A stretch of DNA of 64,000 nucleotides, taken from Opitutia bacterium (GTDB lineage: Bacteria > Verrucomicrobiota > Verrucomicrobiia > Opitutales > Opitutaceae). How positions within the stretch are numbered: the stretch's first letter is position 1; the number at the start of each line of letters is the position of its first letter. Location of the stretch: contig JACPIT010000010.1 in NCBI GenBank assembly GCA_016187945.1, positions 1-64,000 on the forward strand. The letters run 5' to 3'. The notes beneath the pieces were generated by a model. That model had not been told where the DNA came from. It saw only the letters and a program-made list of their open reading frames with translations, and ran no database searches. Made by a program: the position numbers and the translations under genes. Shown in pieces: positions 45,145-52,437 of the stretch.

Positions 45145-45436
45145 AAGTCGATCCGATCTCCCGCGAGACACACAAGCACACGACCAGAAGCGGTTGAAAC
45201 GCGGAGGCCGTCGAGGTCGCAGAGAACGAACCACGAAACACACCAAACACACGAAACAAGACGGCCCAGCGAGCCGAGCGCCCGCATCCATCTCCGTCCG
45301 ATTTTCGTGTGTTCCGTGTTTTTCGTGGTGAAACGTCAGCCGCCTTGCAGCGAAACGGCTGAACTCGTCACAAGGTTCCCGCCGCTTCCTCCGCGCTCTC
45401 CGCGCCCCCCGCGTTTCAAGCTCTCTTGATTTCGCA
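45112..45436. repeat. Direct repeat copy 1 (3' end of adaptor gene plus intergenic hairpin)
   Basis: Begins in the last 11 codons of the adaptor gene (PGLRAEVALE and stop) and continues through the intergenic hairpin element to about 45436. It matches 45965-46279 closely, with scattered substitutions and a few small indels. The space between this copy and the antitoxin start (45437-45511) holds nothing I recognise. Confidence 0.85.
45230..45329. repeat. Intergenic hairpin element, copy 1
   Basis: Imperfect 28-base inverted repeat: accacgaaacacaccaaa at the left (45230-45257) and ttccgtgtttttcgtggt at the right (ending 45329). Both arms are built from short cacgaa/cacacc units. Elements of this look are widespread between genes in Verrucomicrobia. 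It could act as a bidirectional terminator for the adaptor gene, though it lacks a clean poly-T run. Confidence 0.7.
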
Positions 45437-45511
45437 CGGAGACGAAAGCGTGTCGCCGGCTCTCCGCTGCCGCAGCTTGACCCATCGAAGCGAGCGACCA
45501 TTGTTCGCGCC

Positions 45512-45706
45512 GTGAGCGTCCTCCAGATTAAACAAAGCCTCTCCCGTCTTTCCGCCAAAGAACAACGCGAGATTCAAGTTTACCTTCACCAGTTGCGTCG
45601 TCGCACGCCGGCTTGGAAGAAGGCGACCGCCAAGCGAATCGCGGAAGTGAAAGCGGGAAAATTTACGACGATCGAGCAGATGGAAGAGCTCTATCGCCGT
45701 GACTAA
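45512..45706 (+). CDS. Small antitoxin-like protein of a toxin-antitoxin pair
   Basis: 64 residues from a GTG. The sequence is helical and charged (SLSRLSAKEQREIQVYLHQL, then RRTPAWKKATAKRIAEVKAG), ending in an acidic segment (TIEQMEELYRRD). The size, the extended acidic tail and an 8-base overlap with the next gene are typical of antitoxins paired with RelE/ParE toxins. I do not recognise the exact family; the assignment rests on partner and layout. Confidence 0.65.
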   Translation: MSVLQIKQSLSRLSAKEQREIQVYLHQLRRRTPAWKKATAKRIAEVKAGKFTTIEQMEELYRRD

Positions 45707-45963
45707 CAGACTCGGCTATGCGCCGATTTTTGCCTCGTCCGCCGTCGAGTTTTTCAGCGGCCAGCCGAAGCGTCGGCAGCGAAAGATTCTGGATCGGGCT
45801 CACGAATTGGCGGCAGACCCGTTTCTGATCCCCGATCTTCGGTCGACCGACTCAAGCGGGAGAGATATCTTCCAGCTCATGAGCGACGATTTCATTTTTC
45901 GATTACTGGATCGACCATGCGGCCAAGCAGATCGTCGTGACTGAAATCGACTACGTCGATTGA
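45699..45963 (+). pseudogene. RelE/ParE-like toxin, frameshifted
   Basis: Begins at a GTG overlapping the antitoxin stop. Its frame carries RelE-like sequence (RQRKILDRAHELAADPFLIP, then SGRDIFQLMSDDFIF) but shifts at the T run 45895-45899 and would end wrongly near 45944. Reading one T fewer gives DYWIDHAAKQIVVTEIDYVD and a stop at 45961-45963, an 87-residue protein with the expected RelE/ParE C-terminus. The region is 265 bases, one more than a multiple of three, as expected for a single-base insertion. This is either a real inactivation or a homopolymer sequencing error. The stop lies one base before the second direct repeat. Confidence 0.75.
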
Positions 45964-45964
45964 G

Positions 45965-46279
45965 CCCGGCCTCCGCGCCGAAGTCGCGCTGGAGTGAAAG
46001 TCGATCCGATCTCCCGCGAGACACGCAAGCACGCGACCAGAAAGCGGTTGAACCGCGGAGGCAGTGGAGGTCGCAGAGAACGAACCACGAAACACACCAA
46101 ACACACGAAACAAAGCGGCCTGGCGCCCCGTGCGCCCGCATCCGCTCTGGCCGATTTTTTTGTGTGTCGTGTTTTTCGTGGTGAAACGTCCGCCGCCTTG
46201 CAGCGAAACGGCTGAACTCGTCACAAGGTTCCCGCCGCTTCCTCCGCGCTCGCCGCGTTTCAACCGTCTTGGTTTCGCA
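45965..46279. repeat. Direct repeat copy 2, including a duplicated 3' fragment of the adaptor gene
   Basis: About 315 bases matching 45112-45436. It starts with the codons for PGLRAEVALE and the stop of the adaptor, here without the rest of the gene, then the same intergenic hairpin. The remaining 68 bases before the next gene (46280-46347) show nothing else. Confidence 0.85.
46084..46182. repeat. Intergenic hairpin element, copy 2
   Basis: Second copy of the imperfect inverted repeat with cacgaa/cacacc units: left arm from 46084, right arm ending in tgtttttcgtggt at 46182. It lies within the second direct repeat and upstream of the TPR-like gene. Confidence 0.68.
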
Positions 46280-46347
46280 TATCCGACCGCGCTTCGCGGA
46301 AAATGAATCTTGCACGTCGAATCCGTGGCGCGCCCAATCGGTGACGC

Positions 46348-48360
46348 ATGGCGCTGAGCACGAAACAAGCCCCGGCCGGCCAACTGAAGCGGCCCCATTT
46401 TCACCTCGTCTGGAAACCTGCCGGCCAGCCGAACGCGTCGTGGAAGTGGCAACTTTTCGGCTACTACTGGCGCGAGACGCCGCGGCGCTTGCACGTGGTG
46501 TTGTCCCTGCGCGGTATGGCGGTGTGGGCGGCGTCGCTGAGTTTCGCCGCTTATCTCATCGCGGCGGCGGTGCTGGTGGCGATTTGGGACCGCAGCCCCT
46601 ACAACCAAGTCGGCTACCTCGACGTCGTGCTGCCGACGCGCTGGTCCGATCTCCGCGCCCTCCGCGGCAAAGGCCTGATCGCCGAGGGCATCGCCGAAAT
46701 CAGAGCGAAACGCTACGCCACCGGCATCATGCGCCTGACGCAAGGCGTCGCCCGCAACCCAAAGGATTTCACCGGCCGCCTCGAACTCGCCCGGATCTAC
46801 GTCGCGCTCGGCCAGCTTCACCGTGCGCAAGATTTCCTGATCGAAGGGCTCGACCTCGGCACGCCACCGCGCGCTTACCGCGACACACTCCTGGCACTGA
46901 CCGCTTATATGGCGGATCATGAAAAAGTGCTCGCGCTCGTCGCCCGCTTGGAGCGATCCGCGGATGCCGAATCGCAAAGGCAGATGTTATCTTGGAAGGC
47001 GTCGGCTCTTGAAAAGCTCGAACGTGTCGCGGACCTCAACGAGCTACGGCAGCGCCTCCGTGCGACCACGCCGAGCATCGCCGTCGAGGCGGCATGGGCG
47101 CGCACCCAACTCGCCGCCGGCGCCCCCAAGATCGCACTCGCCGAACTGCGCCGAGACCGCGCTCGCTTCGGCACGCCCGTCGAAGGCCTTGAACTCGAAC
47201 TCAAATTAGCCGCGGCATCGCATGATCTCGCGGTAGTGGACGAAGCGGTGGCTGCGTGGCTCAAGCTCGATTCCGCTGGCGCCGTTCCACGAGCGAGAGA
47301 AATCGTCGCCCGAATAACGCTCGAGCAAACCGAGCTCGCACGTGAACGGATCCGCCAATACTTCCTCCACTTCGGAGACAACGCGCCGTCGGCGCAGCTT
47401 CTCTTTCGCGTGCTCTTCCGCGAGACGGACGTGAACTGGGTGCGGTTTGCTTTTGGCGAAGCTGAAGCGGCGGGCACGGTATCGATTCCCGTGCGGATGA
47501 CCTGGGTCGAGGCACTCATGAACGCGGGGGAGTTCGTCGAAGCCGCACGTCAGTTGAGCATCACCCGCAAAGCGATTGTGACCGAAAAATTCGCCGATCG
47601 CGACTGGTCGATCGGCACGCAGCGTGTGATTGATTGCATCACCGCGCCGACGCCCTCGACCGAATCGTCGCTTGTTGATTTTTTTGCCGAACACCGACTC
47701 ACTCCGGACGCCTACCTGTTTGCGTGGCGGACACTCTTGCGTGCGAAGTCACCGATCGCGTTCAAGTTCTCCGGCATCGCCAACAATCGCTTTCCCGCGT
47801 TGCGCTTGGGTGAGTCGAACGCCGAACAGGCCGTTCTCACCACGATCAAGCTGCCCGTCGCGGAGCCGCCGCTCCCCAAAGCGGTCGCTACGGCACCAAC
47901 TCCGACGACGCCGCAAACGACGAATGCCGAGGAAGCGGCGAAAGCCCTGCCCACTGAGGGCCATGCGCGCAACGAGTTGAAGCGGATCGATGGTTTTATC
48001 GCAGTTCACGACTGGGATCGCGCATTCGAGGCGCTGCAAACCGTCGAGCGTGCAAATTTCGATGTGTTGCGCGGCGAATGCGCGTGGCGGCGCCTGCAAA
48101 TCCACGGCGAGCGCGCCGAACTCTTCCAACTCACTTCGGCGGCTCGCATCTACCTTCGCAGTCCCGCAGCAAACCAGACAGCCCTGCGAACGCTCGCTGA
48201 ACGATGGAGCGATCGCCGCCACCGCGAGAGCCTGCTCGCCTTGCTCCGCGAAACAGCGCGCCAATTCCCCGCGGCAACATGGGCGGCCCTGAAGCTCAAA
48301 AACGCCGAAAGCGAGTTGATCGTCGCGCCAGATGATAACATCACCTTGCCACAAAAGTGA
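46348..48360 (+). CDS. Membrane-anchored TPR-like protein of unknown function
   Basis: 670 residues. After a basic, aromatic cytoplasmic segment there is one transmembrane helix (~57-80, MAVWAASLSFAAYLIAAAVL). The rest is helical and resembles degenerate tetratricopeptide repeats. The clearest are GIMRLTQGVARNPKDFTGRL followed by ARIYVALGQLHRAQDFLIEG (~125-165). A Pro/Thr/Ala linker (~520-550) precedes a second helical domain. The ATG at 46348 has GGTGA just upstream. It ends 73 bases before the convergent terminator stem. It could be a periplasmic scaffold for the neighbouring secretion or surface-protein genes, but nothing in the sequence proves that. Confidence 0.8.
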   Translation: MALSTKQAPAGQLKRPHFHLVWKPAGQPNASWKWQLFGYYWRETPRRLHVVLSLRGMAVWAASLSFAAYLIAAAVLVAIWDRSPYNQVGYLDVVLPTRWSDLRALRGKGLIAEGIAEIRAKRYATGIMRLTQGVARNPKDFTGRLELARIYVALGQLHRAQDFLIEGLDLGTPPRAYRDTLLALTAYMADHEKVLALVARLERSADAESQRQMLSWKASALEKLERVADLNELRQRLRATTPSIAVEAAWARTQLAAGAPKIALAELRRDRARFGTPVEGLELELKLAAASHDLAVVDEAVAAWLKLDSAGAVPRAREIVARITLEQTELARERIRQYFLHFGDNAPSAQLLFRVLFRETDVNWVRFAFGEAEAAGTVSIPVRMTWVEALMNAGEFVEAARQLSITRKAIVTEKFADRDWSIGTQRVIDCITAPTPSTESSLVDFFAEHRLTPDAYLFAWRTLLRAKSPIAFKFSGIANNRFPALRLGESNAEQAVLTTIKLPVAEPPLPKAVATAPTPTTPQTTNAEEAAKALPTEGHARNELKRIDGFIAVHDWDRAFEALQTVERANFDVLRGECAWRRLQIHGERAELFQLTSAARIYLRSPAANQTALRTLAERWSDRRHRESLLALLRETARQFPAATWAALKLKNAESELIVAPDDNITLPQK

Positions 48361-48432
48361 TGGGGCCTGGTAATTGGCCGCAACGGACAACTACCGGACT
48401 AGGATACGGAGGAAGAGCACCCAAAGCACAAA

Positions 48433-48455
48433 GGGCGAGCCGATGCGGCTCGCCC
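48433..48455. terminator. Hairpin terminator between convergent genes
   Basis: A perfect 9-base stem, gggcgagcc / ggctcgccc, with a 5-base loop. It lies 33 bases beyond the stop of the PEP-CTERM gene and 73 bases beyond the TPR-like gene. Short A and T tracts flank it, so it may serve both strands; on the minus strand it is followed by TTTGTGCTTT. Confidence 0.8.
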
Positions 48456-48487
48456 TCTTAATGGAATATCCGCCGCCAGAGAGAAGG

Positions 48488-49105
48488 TTAGGCGATCAGT
48501 CGGTGCCGGCGATAGGCAATAATGCCCATTGCGAACACACCGAGAATCGCAGCGTAGGTCGTCGGCTCAGGAACTGCGGCTGGGGCCGTGCTGAGGCTCG
48601 CATAGCCGAGCGTGTTGGCAAAACTGCCCAATGTCGTGGACACCGTGAAAAAATTATAGGCGAGAGTATTGCCCGCGGACGGAGCCACCCATGTATTATC
48701 GTTCGGATATCCGAATTCACCATATGCTGTGCTGTTTCCGGGCAACGCTTGCAGTGAAGTGAGCGTCGGGAACCAACGGACCAGCAAAAAATTCGCCGCG
48801 TAGGTAGACGAAACCGAGAGCGAGATCGAAGTCGTTCCTGTGTTGAGCCCGAGACCGGCGCTGCCGTCCAAGAGCCCCGAATAGATCACGACATCGTTGC
48901 CGCTTACGAAACTAGAGTCGGTTGGAGCCCCGAATAGAGCATCTGAAGAAGCGATAATCTTCACCAAGCTACCTTCCGGAACCGCTGTGCCATTAGCGCC
49001 GGACAAGACGCCTAAGCCAAAATCCATCGCGATAGTTTGCGCGCGACCAGCAACTGCGGAGACCGCGATAGCCAGAACGAGGAGGATCTTTTTCGAGTTT
49101 TGCAT
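48488..49105 (-). CDS. PEP-CTERM sorting-domain secreted protein
   Basis: 205 residues. The ATG at 49105 gives a signal peptide (MQNSKKILLVLAIAVSAVAG, cleavage after GRAQ). The mature part is a Ser/Thr/Gly/Ala-rich beta protein. The C-terminus is a textbook PEP-CTERM tail: VPEP at ~178, a hydrophobic helix (YAAILGVFAMGIIAY) and a basic end (RRHRL). Such proteins are processed by exosortase and placed at the cell surface; no exosortase gene is in the window. It lies 29 bases after the stop of the TIGR02597-like gene and probably shares its transcript. A longer upstream start is possible but would place sequence before the signal peptide. Confidence 0.92.
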   Translation of the reverse strand: MQNSKKILLVLAIAVSAVAGRAQTIAMDFGLGVLSGANGTAVPEGSLVKIIASSDALFGAPTDSSFVSGNDVVIYSGLLDGSAGLGLNTGTTSISLSVSSTYAANFLLVRWFPTLTSLQALPGNSTAYGEFGYPNDNTWVAPSAGNTLAYNFFTVSTTLGSFANTLGYASLSTAPAAVPEPTTYAAILGVFAMGIIAYRRHRLIA

Positions 49106-49133
49106 GATGTTTTTTTGAAAATTGCTAGATTCC

Positions 49134-50168
49134 TTAGATGCCTGTGGCGAAGTTCCACGTTCCGCTCGTGCCATTCGCCGCCTTACGGATGATGAAACCG
49201 CTACCGGCCTTCAAGACGGTGGAGCCGAAATTGAGGGACGCCGACGAGCCGCGTTTGCGCCACGCACCATTGTAGTAATAATAGGTGGCGCTGGACGCTA
49301 CGTTGATTCCCGTCGCGGCCGGATCATACCACAATAGCTGGTCACTGATCGCCAGCGGAGACGAACTGGCCGCAAAAACCGTTCCGGCCAAGCCGACCTG
49401 ATCCAATGTGACATCAATCGGGAAAGAGATCGAAACGAAATTGTCGTTCTGCGCGGAGGCGGTCGCTTCAATAACGCTTCCCAAGTATGCCGGCTGGACA
49501 CGGCCAGTTTGAACCAAAGTTGTCGCGGCGGCTTTGTTGCGCTGGATCACGTAGCCATCAGGGAAGATCAGGGTCGAATCAAAGCTGGTGCCGGCAGAGG
49601 AGCCGACTTTACGCCACGCGCCGTTCAAAAAATAGTAGGTTCCGCTAGATGCACGATTGATGCCCGTCTGGGTCGCATCGTAGGTCAGAACTTCGGTCTG
49701 GCGGGCAAGGGCGGAGCTGGAGGCAACGAAAGCGGAGCCCGCTTGGCTAGCAGGGAAAAGCGTGCCGAGCGTCCAGAAGGGAACAACCTCGAAGGCGTCG
49801 CCTGCTGTGATGGTCGTCAGATTCAGACCAGCATTGTCGACGGTGAGCGTATCAGTCGTGCTTGCGGTGATGATGAAATACTGACCGCGCTGGGCACCGC
49901 TCAGCACACGCGCATAGTAAGTCGAAGCACCCGGTCCAAACGCGCTCGCCGTCCAGTTGGGCGTTCCTGCTGCTGTAAGTGTCGTCGCGCTCACGCTAGC
50001 AATCGTGCCGACCCATGCGGCATCTCTCGCGAGCACAGGAGAAATTCGAGTATCAGTGCTTGCCGCAGCAGCGTTTGTAAAACCGCCCACCGGCTTCGTA
50101 TATGCCACGTCGGCGGCGAGAACGGGGGCGGTGCAGATCAGGGGCAGGGCGAAAGCCAGGAGTCTCAT
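49134..50168 (-). CDS. Secreted TIGR02597-like protein
   Basis: 344 residues from the ATG at 50168, which gives a signal peptide (MRLLAFALPLICTAPVLAAD). The mature part has two related halves with YDATQTGINRASSGTYYFLN and YDPAATGINVASSATYYYYN, each followed by GAWRKxGSSAxxxF, then a YVIQR- or FIIRK-type strand. It ends in a GTWNFATGI tail. The repeated pattern matches what I know as TIGR02597, a family of unknown function concentrated in Verrucomicrobia and often found beside PEP-CTERM proteins. An upstream ATG at 50243 would add 25 residues and spoil the signal. The 200 bases before it show no clear promoter. Confidence 0.8.
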   Translation of the reverse strand: MRLLAFALPLICTAPVLAADVAYTKPVGGFTNAAAASTDTRISPVLARDAAWVGTIASVSATTLTAAGTPNWTASAFGPGASTYYARVLSGAQRGQYFIITASTTDTLTVDNAGLNLTTITAGDAFEVVPFWTLGTLFPASQAGSAFVASSSALARQTEVLTYDATQTGINRASSGTYYFLNGAWRKVGSSAGTSFDSTLIFPDGYVIQRNKAAATTLVQTGRVQPAYLGSVIEATASAQNDNFVSISFPIDVTLDQVGLAGTVFAASSSPLAISDQLLWYDPAATGINVASSATYYYYNGAWRKRGSSASLNFGSTVLKAGSGFIIRKAANGTSGTWNFATGI

Positions 50169-50368
50169 CGATTTCAGGGGCCGGTGCGGGATAGGAAGCC
50201 AGCGGGAGCTGTTCCGAGCAAGGAAATTGCGTGTGTTGTCCATAAAATTTACGACAAGGGTCGGGGCGTTTCCTAGAGCGTGGGATTGATTTGAATTCAG
50301 ATGGATCGCCACGGTTCGCTGTGCGAACCTCGCGATGACAATCATGAAGGAGGTCACGAACGATGGTG

Positions 50369-52090
50369 TCAGGGGCGGTCCACTTTCAGACGGAAGAAGG
50401 CGTTTTGGCCGGCGGTGATCGTCAGGCGGCCGCGCCAGGTTTCGGTCGCGCCGGTGCTGACTCGCTCGTGCGTGATGCCGGTGGTCGTCCACGTCGAGAG
50501 GTTCGTCGAGGTTTCGACCGTGTAGGTGAGGTCGCTACGGTCGGCGGGGCGCGTGTAGGTGAACACCCATTCGCCGTTGCTGACGGTGATCGCCGGCAGA
50601 CCGGAGGTCGAGGCGGCCTTCGGGTCGGTGCCGAGGGCGTATTCGGTCAGGTTGGCGACGCCGTCGTGATCCGGGTCGGCGGCGGGGCCGCTCACGTTCG
50701 CGTCGGAGAGTTCGCCGGAGGTGAAGTTCGTCGCCTGCCACGCGGCGAAACCGACTTGGTTCACGGTGAGCGTCGCGACGTCGCTCGTCACACTGCCGCC
50801 GGCGTTGGTGACGACCACGGTGTAGTCCGCGGCGTCGCCGAGCGTGAGCGGGTTGATCGTGTAGCTGGAACTCGTGGCGCCGTCGATGTCGCTGCTGCCT
50901 TTTTTCCACTGATATGTCGGCGACGGAGTGCCGCTGGCTGTGACGGTGAACGTGACGCTTTCGCCGACGTTCTTGGTCTGTGAAGCGGGCTGCGCCGAGA
51001 TGCTCGGCGCGGTCGGTGCGGCGATCTGGATGCTGAGCGTGAACGCCGGGCCGGTGCCGACGGCGTTGTTGGCCGTGATGCTCACGGTCGAATTGCCAAC
51101 GGCGCTCGGCGTGCCGGTGATTTGCTGCGTCTGCGTGGAATAGCTGAGCCCGCTCGGCAACGTGCCGACGGTGAAGCTCGTGGGCGAGTTCGTGGCGGTG
51201 AGCTGATAGGTGCCGATGGCGGCGCCGGCGTAGCCCGTGACGGTCGTGGCGCTGTTCACGATCGCAACGGGGCCGAGGATGAACGTGAGCGAGAAATTCG
51301 CGCTGGCGCCGTTGCCGTTGCTGGCGGTGAGCGTCGCGGTGCTGACGCCGGCGACCGTTGGCGTGCCGGAGATTTCGCCGGTCGAGGTGTTCAACGTCAG
51401 GCCGACGGGAAGATTGCTCGCGGTGAAGGAGGTCGGCGTGTTCGACGCGGTGATTTGGTAACTGAGCGACTGGTTCAGGTTCGCCGTGACGCTCGCGGCG
51501 CTATCGATCGTCGGCACCGGGCCGGACGGCGCGATGGTGACAACGAGCGTCACCGCCCCACCCGCGCCGGTCGCGTTGTTGGCGCTGAGCGAAACGTTGT
51601 AGGTGCCGGCGGTGGTCGGCGTGCCGGTGATCTGCGCGTTGGCGGAATCATACGACAGGCCGGCGGGCAAGGTGCCGACGTTGTAACTCGTGGGCGAGTT
51701 GCTCGCGGTGAGCGCGAAGGTAAACGGATCGCCGACGGCGCCGAGCGCGGTGAGCGCGTTCGTGATTTCGGGCGCGCCGAGCGCGGGTGCGATCGTGAGC
51801 GCGTAGGTGAAGTTGTTCGTCGCGCCGTTGTCGTTGATCGAGAGCGTGCCGGTGAAATCGCCGGCTTCGAGCGGCGTGCCGCTGATCGTGCCGCTCGAGG
51901 TGTTGATCGACATGCCGCTCGGCAGGCCGGTGGCGCCGTAGATCGTGCCGGCGCCGGCCGGCGGGTTCGTGGTGACCGTGTAGGGCGTGTAGGCGACGTT
52001 CACCTGGCCGGACGGCAGCGTGATGTCGACGCTGGCGAAGGCCGCGGCGGTGAACGCGACGAAGAGAGAAACAAAGCGCGCGAGTTTCAT
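50369..52090 (-). CDS. Secreted protein with four putative Ig domains and one Ig-like domain
   Basis: 573 residues from the ATG at 52090, with signal peptide MKLARFVSLFVAFTAAAFAS. Four He_PIG-type putative Ig domains follow, each with an LPxGLSxxxxTxxIxGTPxxAG core. An I-set-like Ig domain is marked by SYTINPLTLGDAADYTVVVT. The C-terminal region has DPDHDGVANLTEYALGTDPK, a calcium-site-like segment common in large verrucomicrobial surface proteins. The final ~70 residues are a beta domain ending in NAFFRLKVDRP. There is no PEP-CTERM or other obvious anchor. The frame continues upstream of the ATG, but that extension covers intergenic repeat and part of the next gene, so it is not used. Confidence 0.88.
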   Translation of the reverse strand: MKLARFVSLFVAFTAAAFASVDITLPSGQVNVAYTPYTVTTNPPAGAGTIYGATGLPSGMSINTSSGTISGTPLEAGDFTGTLSINDNGATNNFTYALTIAPALGAPEITNALTALGAVGDPFTFALTASNSPTSYNVGTLPAGLSYDSANAQITGTPTTAGTYNVSLSANNATGAGGAVTLVVTIAPSGPVPTIDSAASVTANLNQSLSYQITASNTPTSFTASNLPVGLTLNTSTGEISGTPTVAGVSTATLTASNGNGASANFSLTFILGPVAIVNSATTVTGYAGAAIGTYQLTATNSPTSFTVGTLPSGLSYSTQTQQITGTPSAVGNSTVSITANNAVGTGPAFTLSIQIAAPTAPSISAQPASQTKNVGESVTFTVTASGTPSPTYQWKKGSSDIDGATSSSYTINPLTLGDAADYTVVVTNAGGSVTSDVATLTVNQVGFAAWQATNFTSGELSDANVSGPAADPDHDGVANLTEYALGTDPKAASTSGLPAITVSNGEWVFTYTRPADRSDLTYTVETSTNLSTWTTTGITHERVSTGATETWRGRLTITAGQNAFFRLKVDRP

Positions 52091-52437
52091 GCGAAGGGAA
52101 GAAGTTGAAGCGCGAAGAACGGGGAGCGCGCGGAGGACTGAATCCAGAAGGTCCACACGAAGAGAGCGAAGGTAGCGAAGAGCGGCGGGAGCTTCTGAAC
52201 TTTGCTTCCTTTGCTGCCTTGGTGTGAAGATCGAGTTGGAGGAATTCTCACAGGAGGAAACGGAGAGAACGGAGGATTGTTTCTCGGTTCGTTCGGAACT
52301 CTCTGTTCCCTCAGTGGCCTCCTGTTCAAATTCTTCTCGAGGAGTTGAAACGCGGAGAGCGCGGAGGGCGGAATCTGGGTTCATCGGGAGAACGATCCGG
52401 TGTGAAGTGATCATGGCGTTGGGGCGATGACTGCGGA
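52091..52437. repeat. Intergenic repeat region with an imperfect palindrome
   Basis: A 347-base gap without a gene. It contains two imperfect inverted arms, around 52237-52270 (gaggaattctcacaggagg) and 52310-52345 (cctcctgttcaaattcttct). Purine-rich gcggagagcgcggaggg-type units are at 52350-52372. Read on the minus strand it gives a Glu/Thr-rich pseudo-peptide (FEQEATEGTESSERTE), a hallmark of dispersed intergenic repeats in Verrucomicrobia. It may act as a terminator for the upstream giant gene. No gene is supported here. Confidence 0.6.

Noticed and set aside
45960-46315. Small His/Thr/Lys-rich frames (for example KHTKHTKQ) over the intergenic repeats.
   Set aside because: They are translations of the hairpin repeat in several frames, without start signals or conservation as proteins.
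50169-50492. Longer starts for the TIGR02597-like protein.
   Set aside because: They place unrelated or intergenic sequence ahead of a clear signal peptide starting at 50168.
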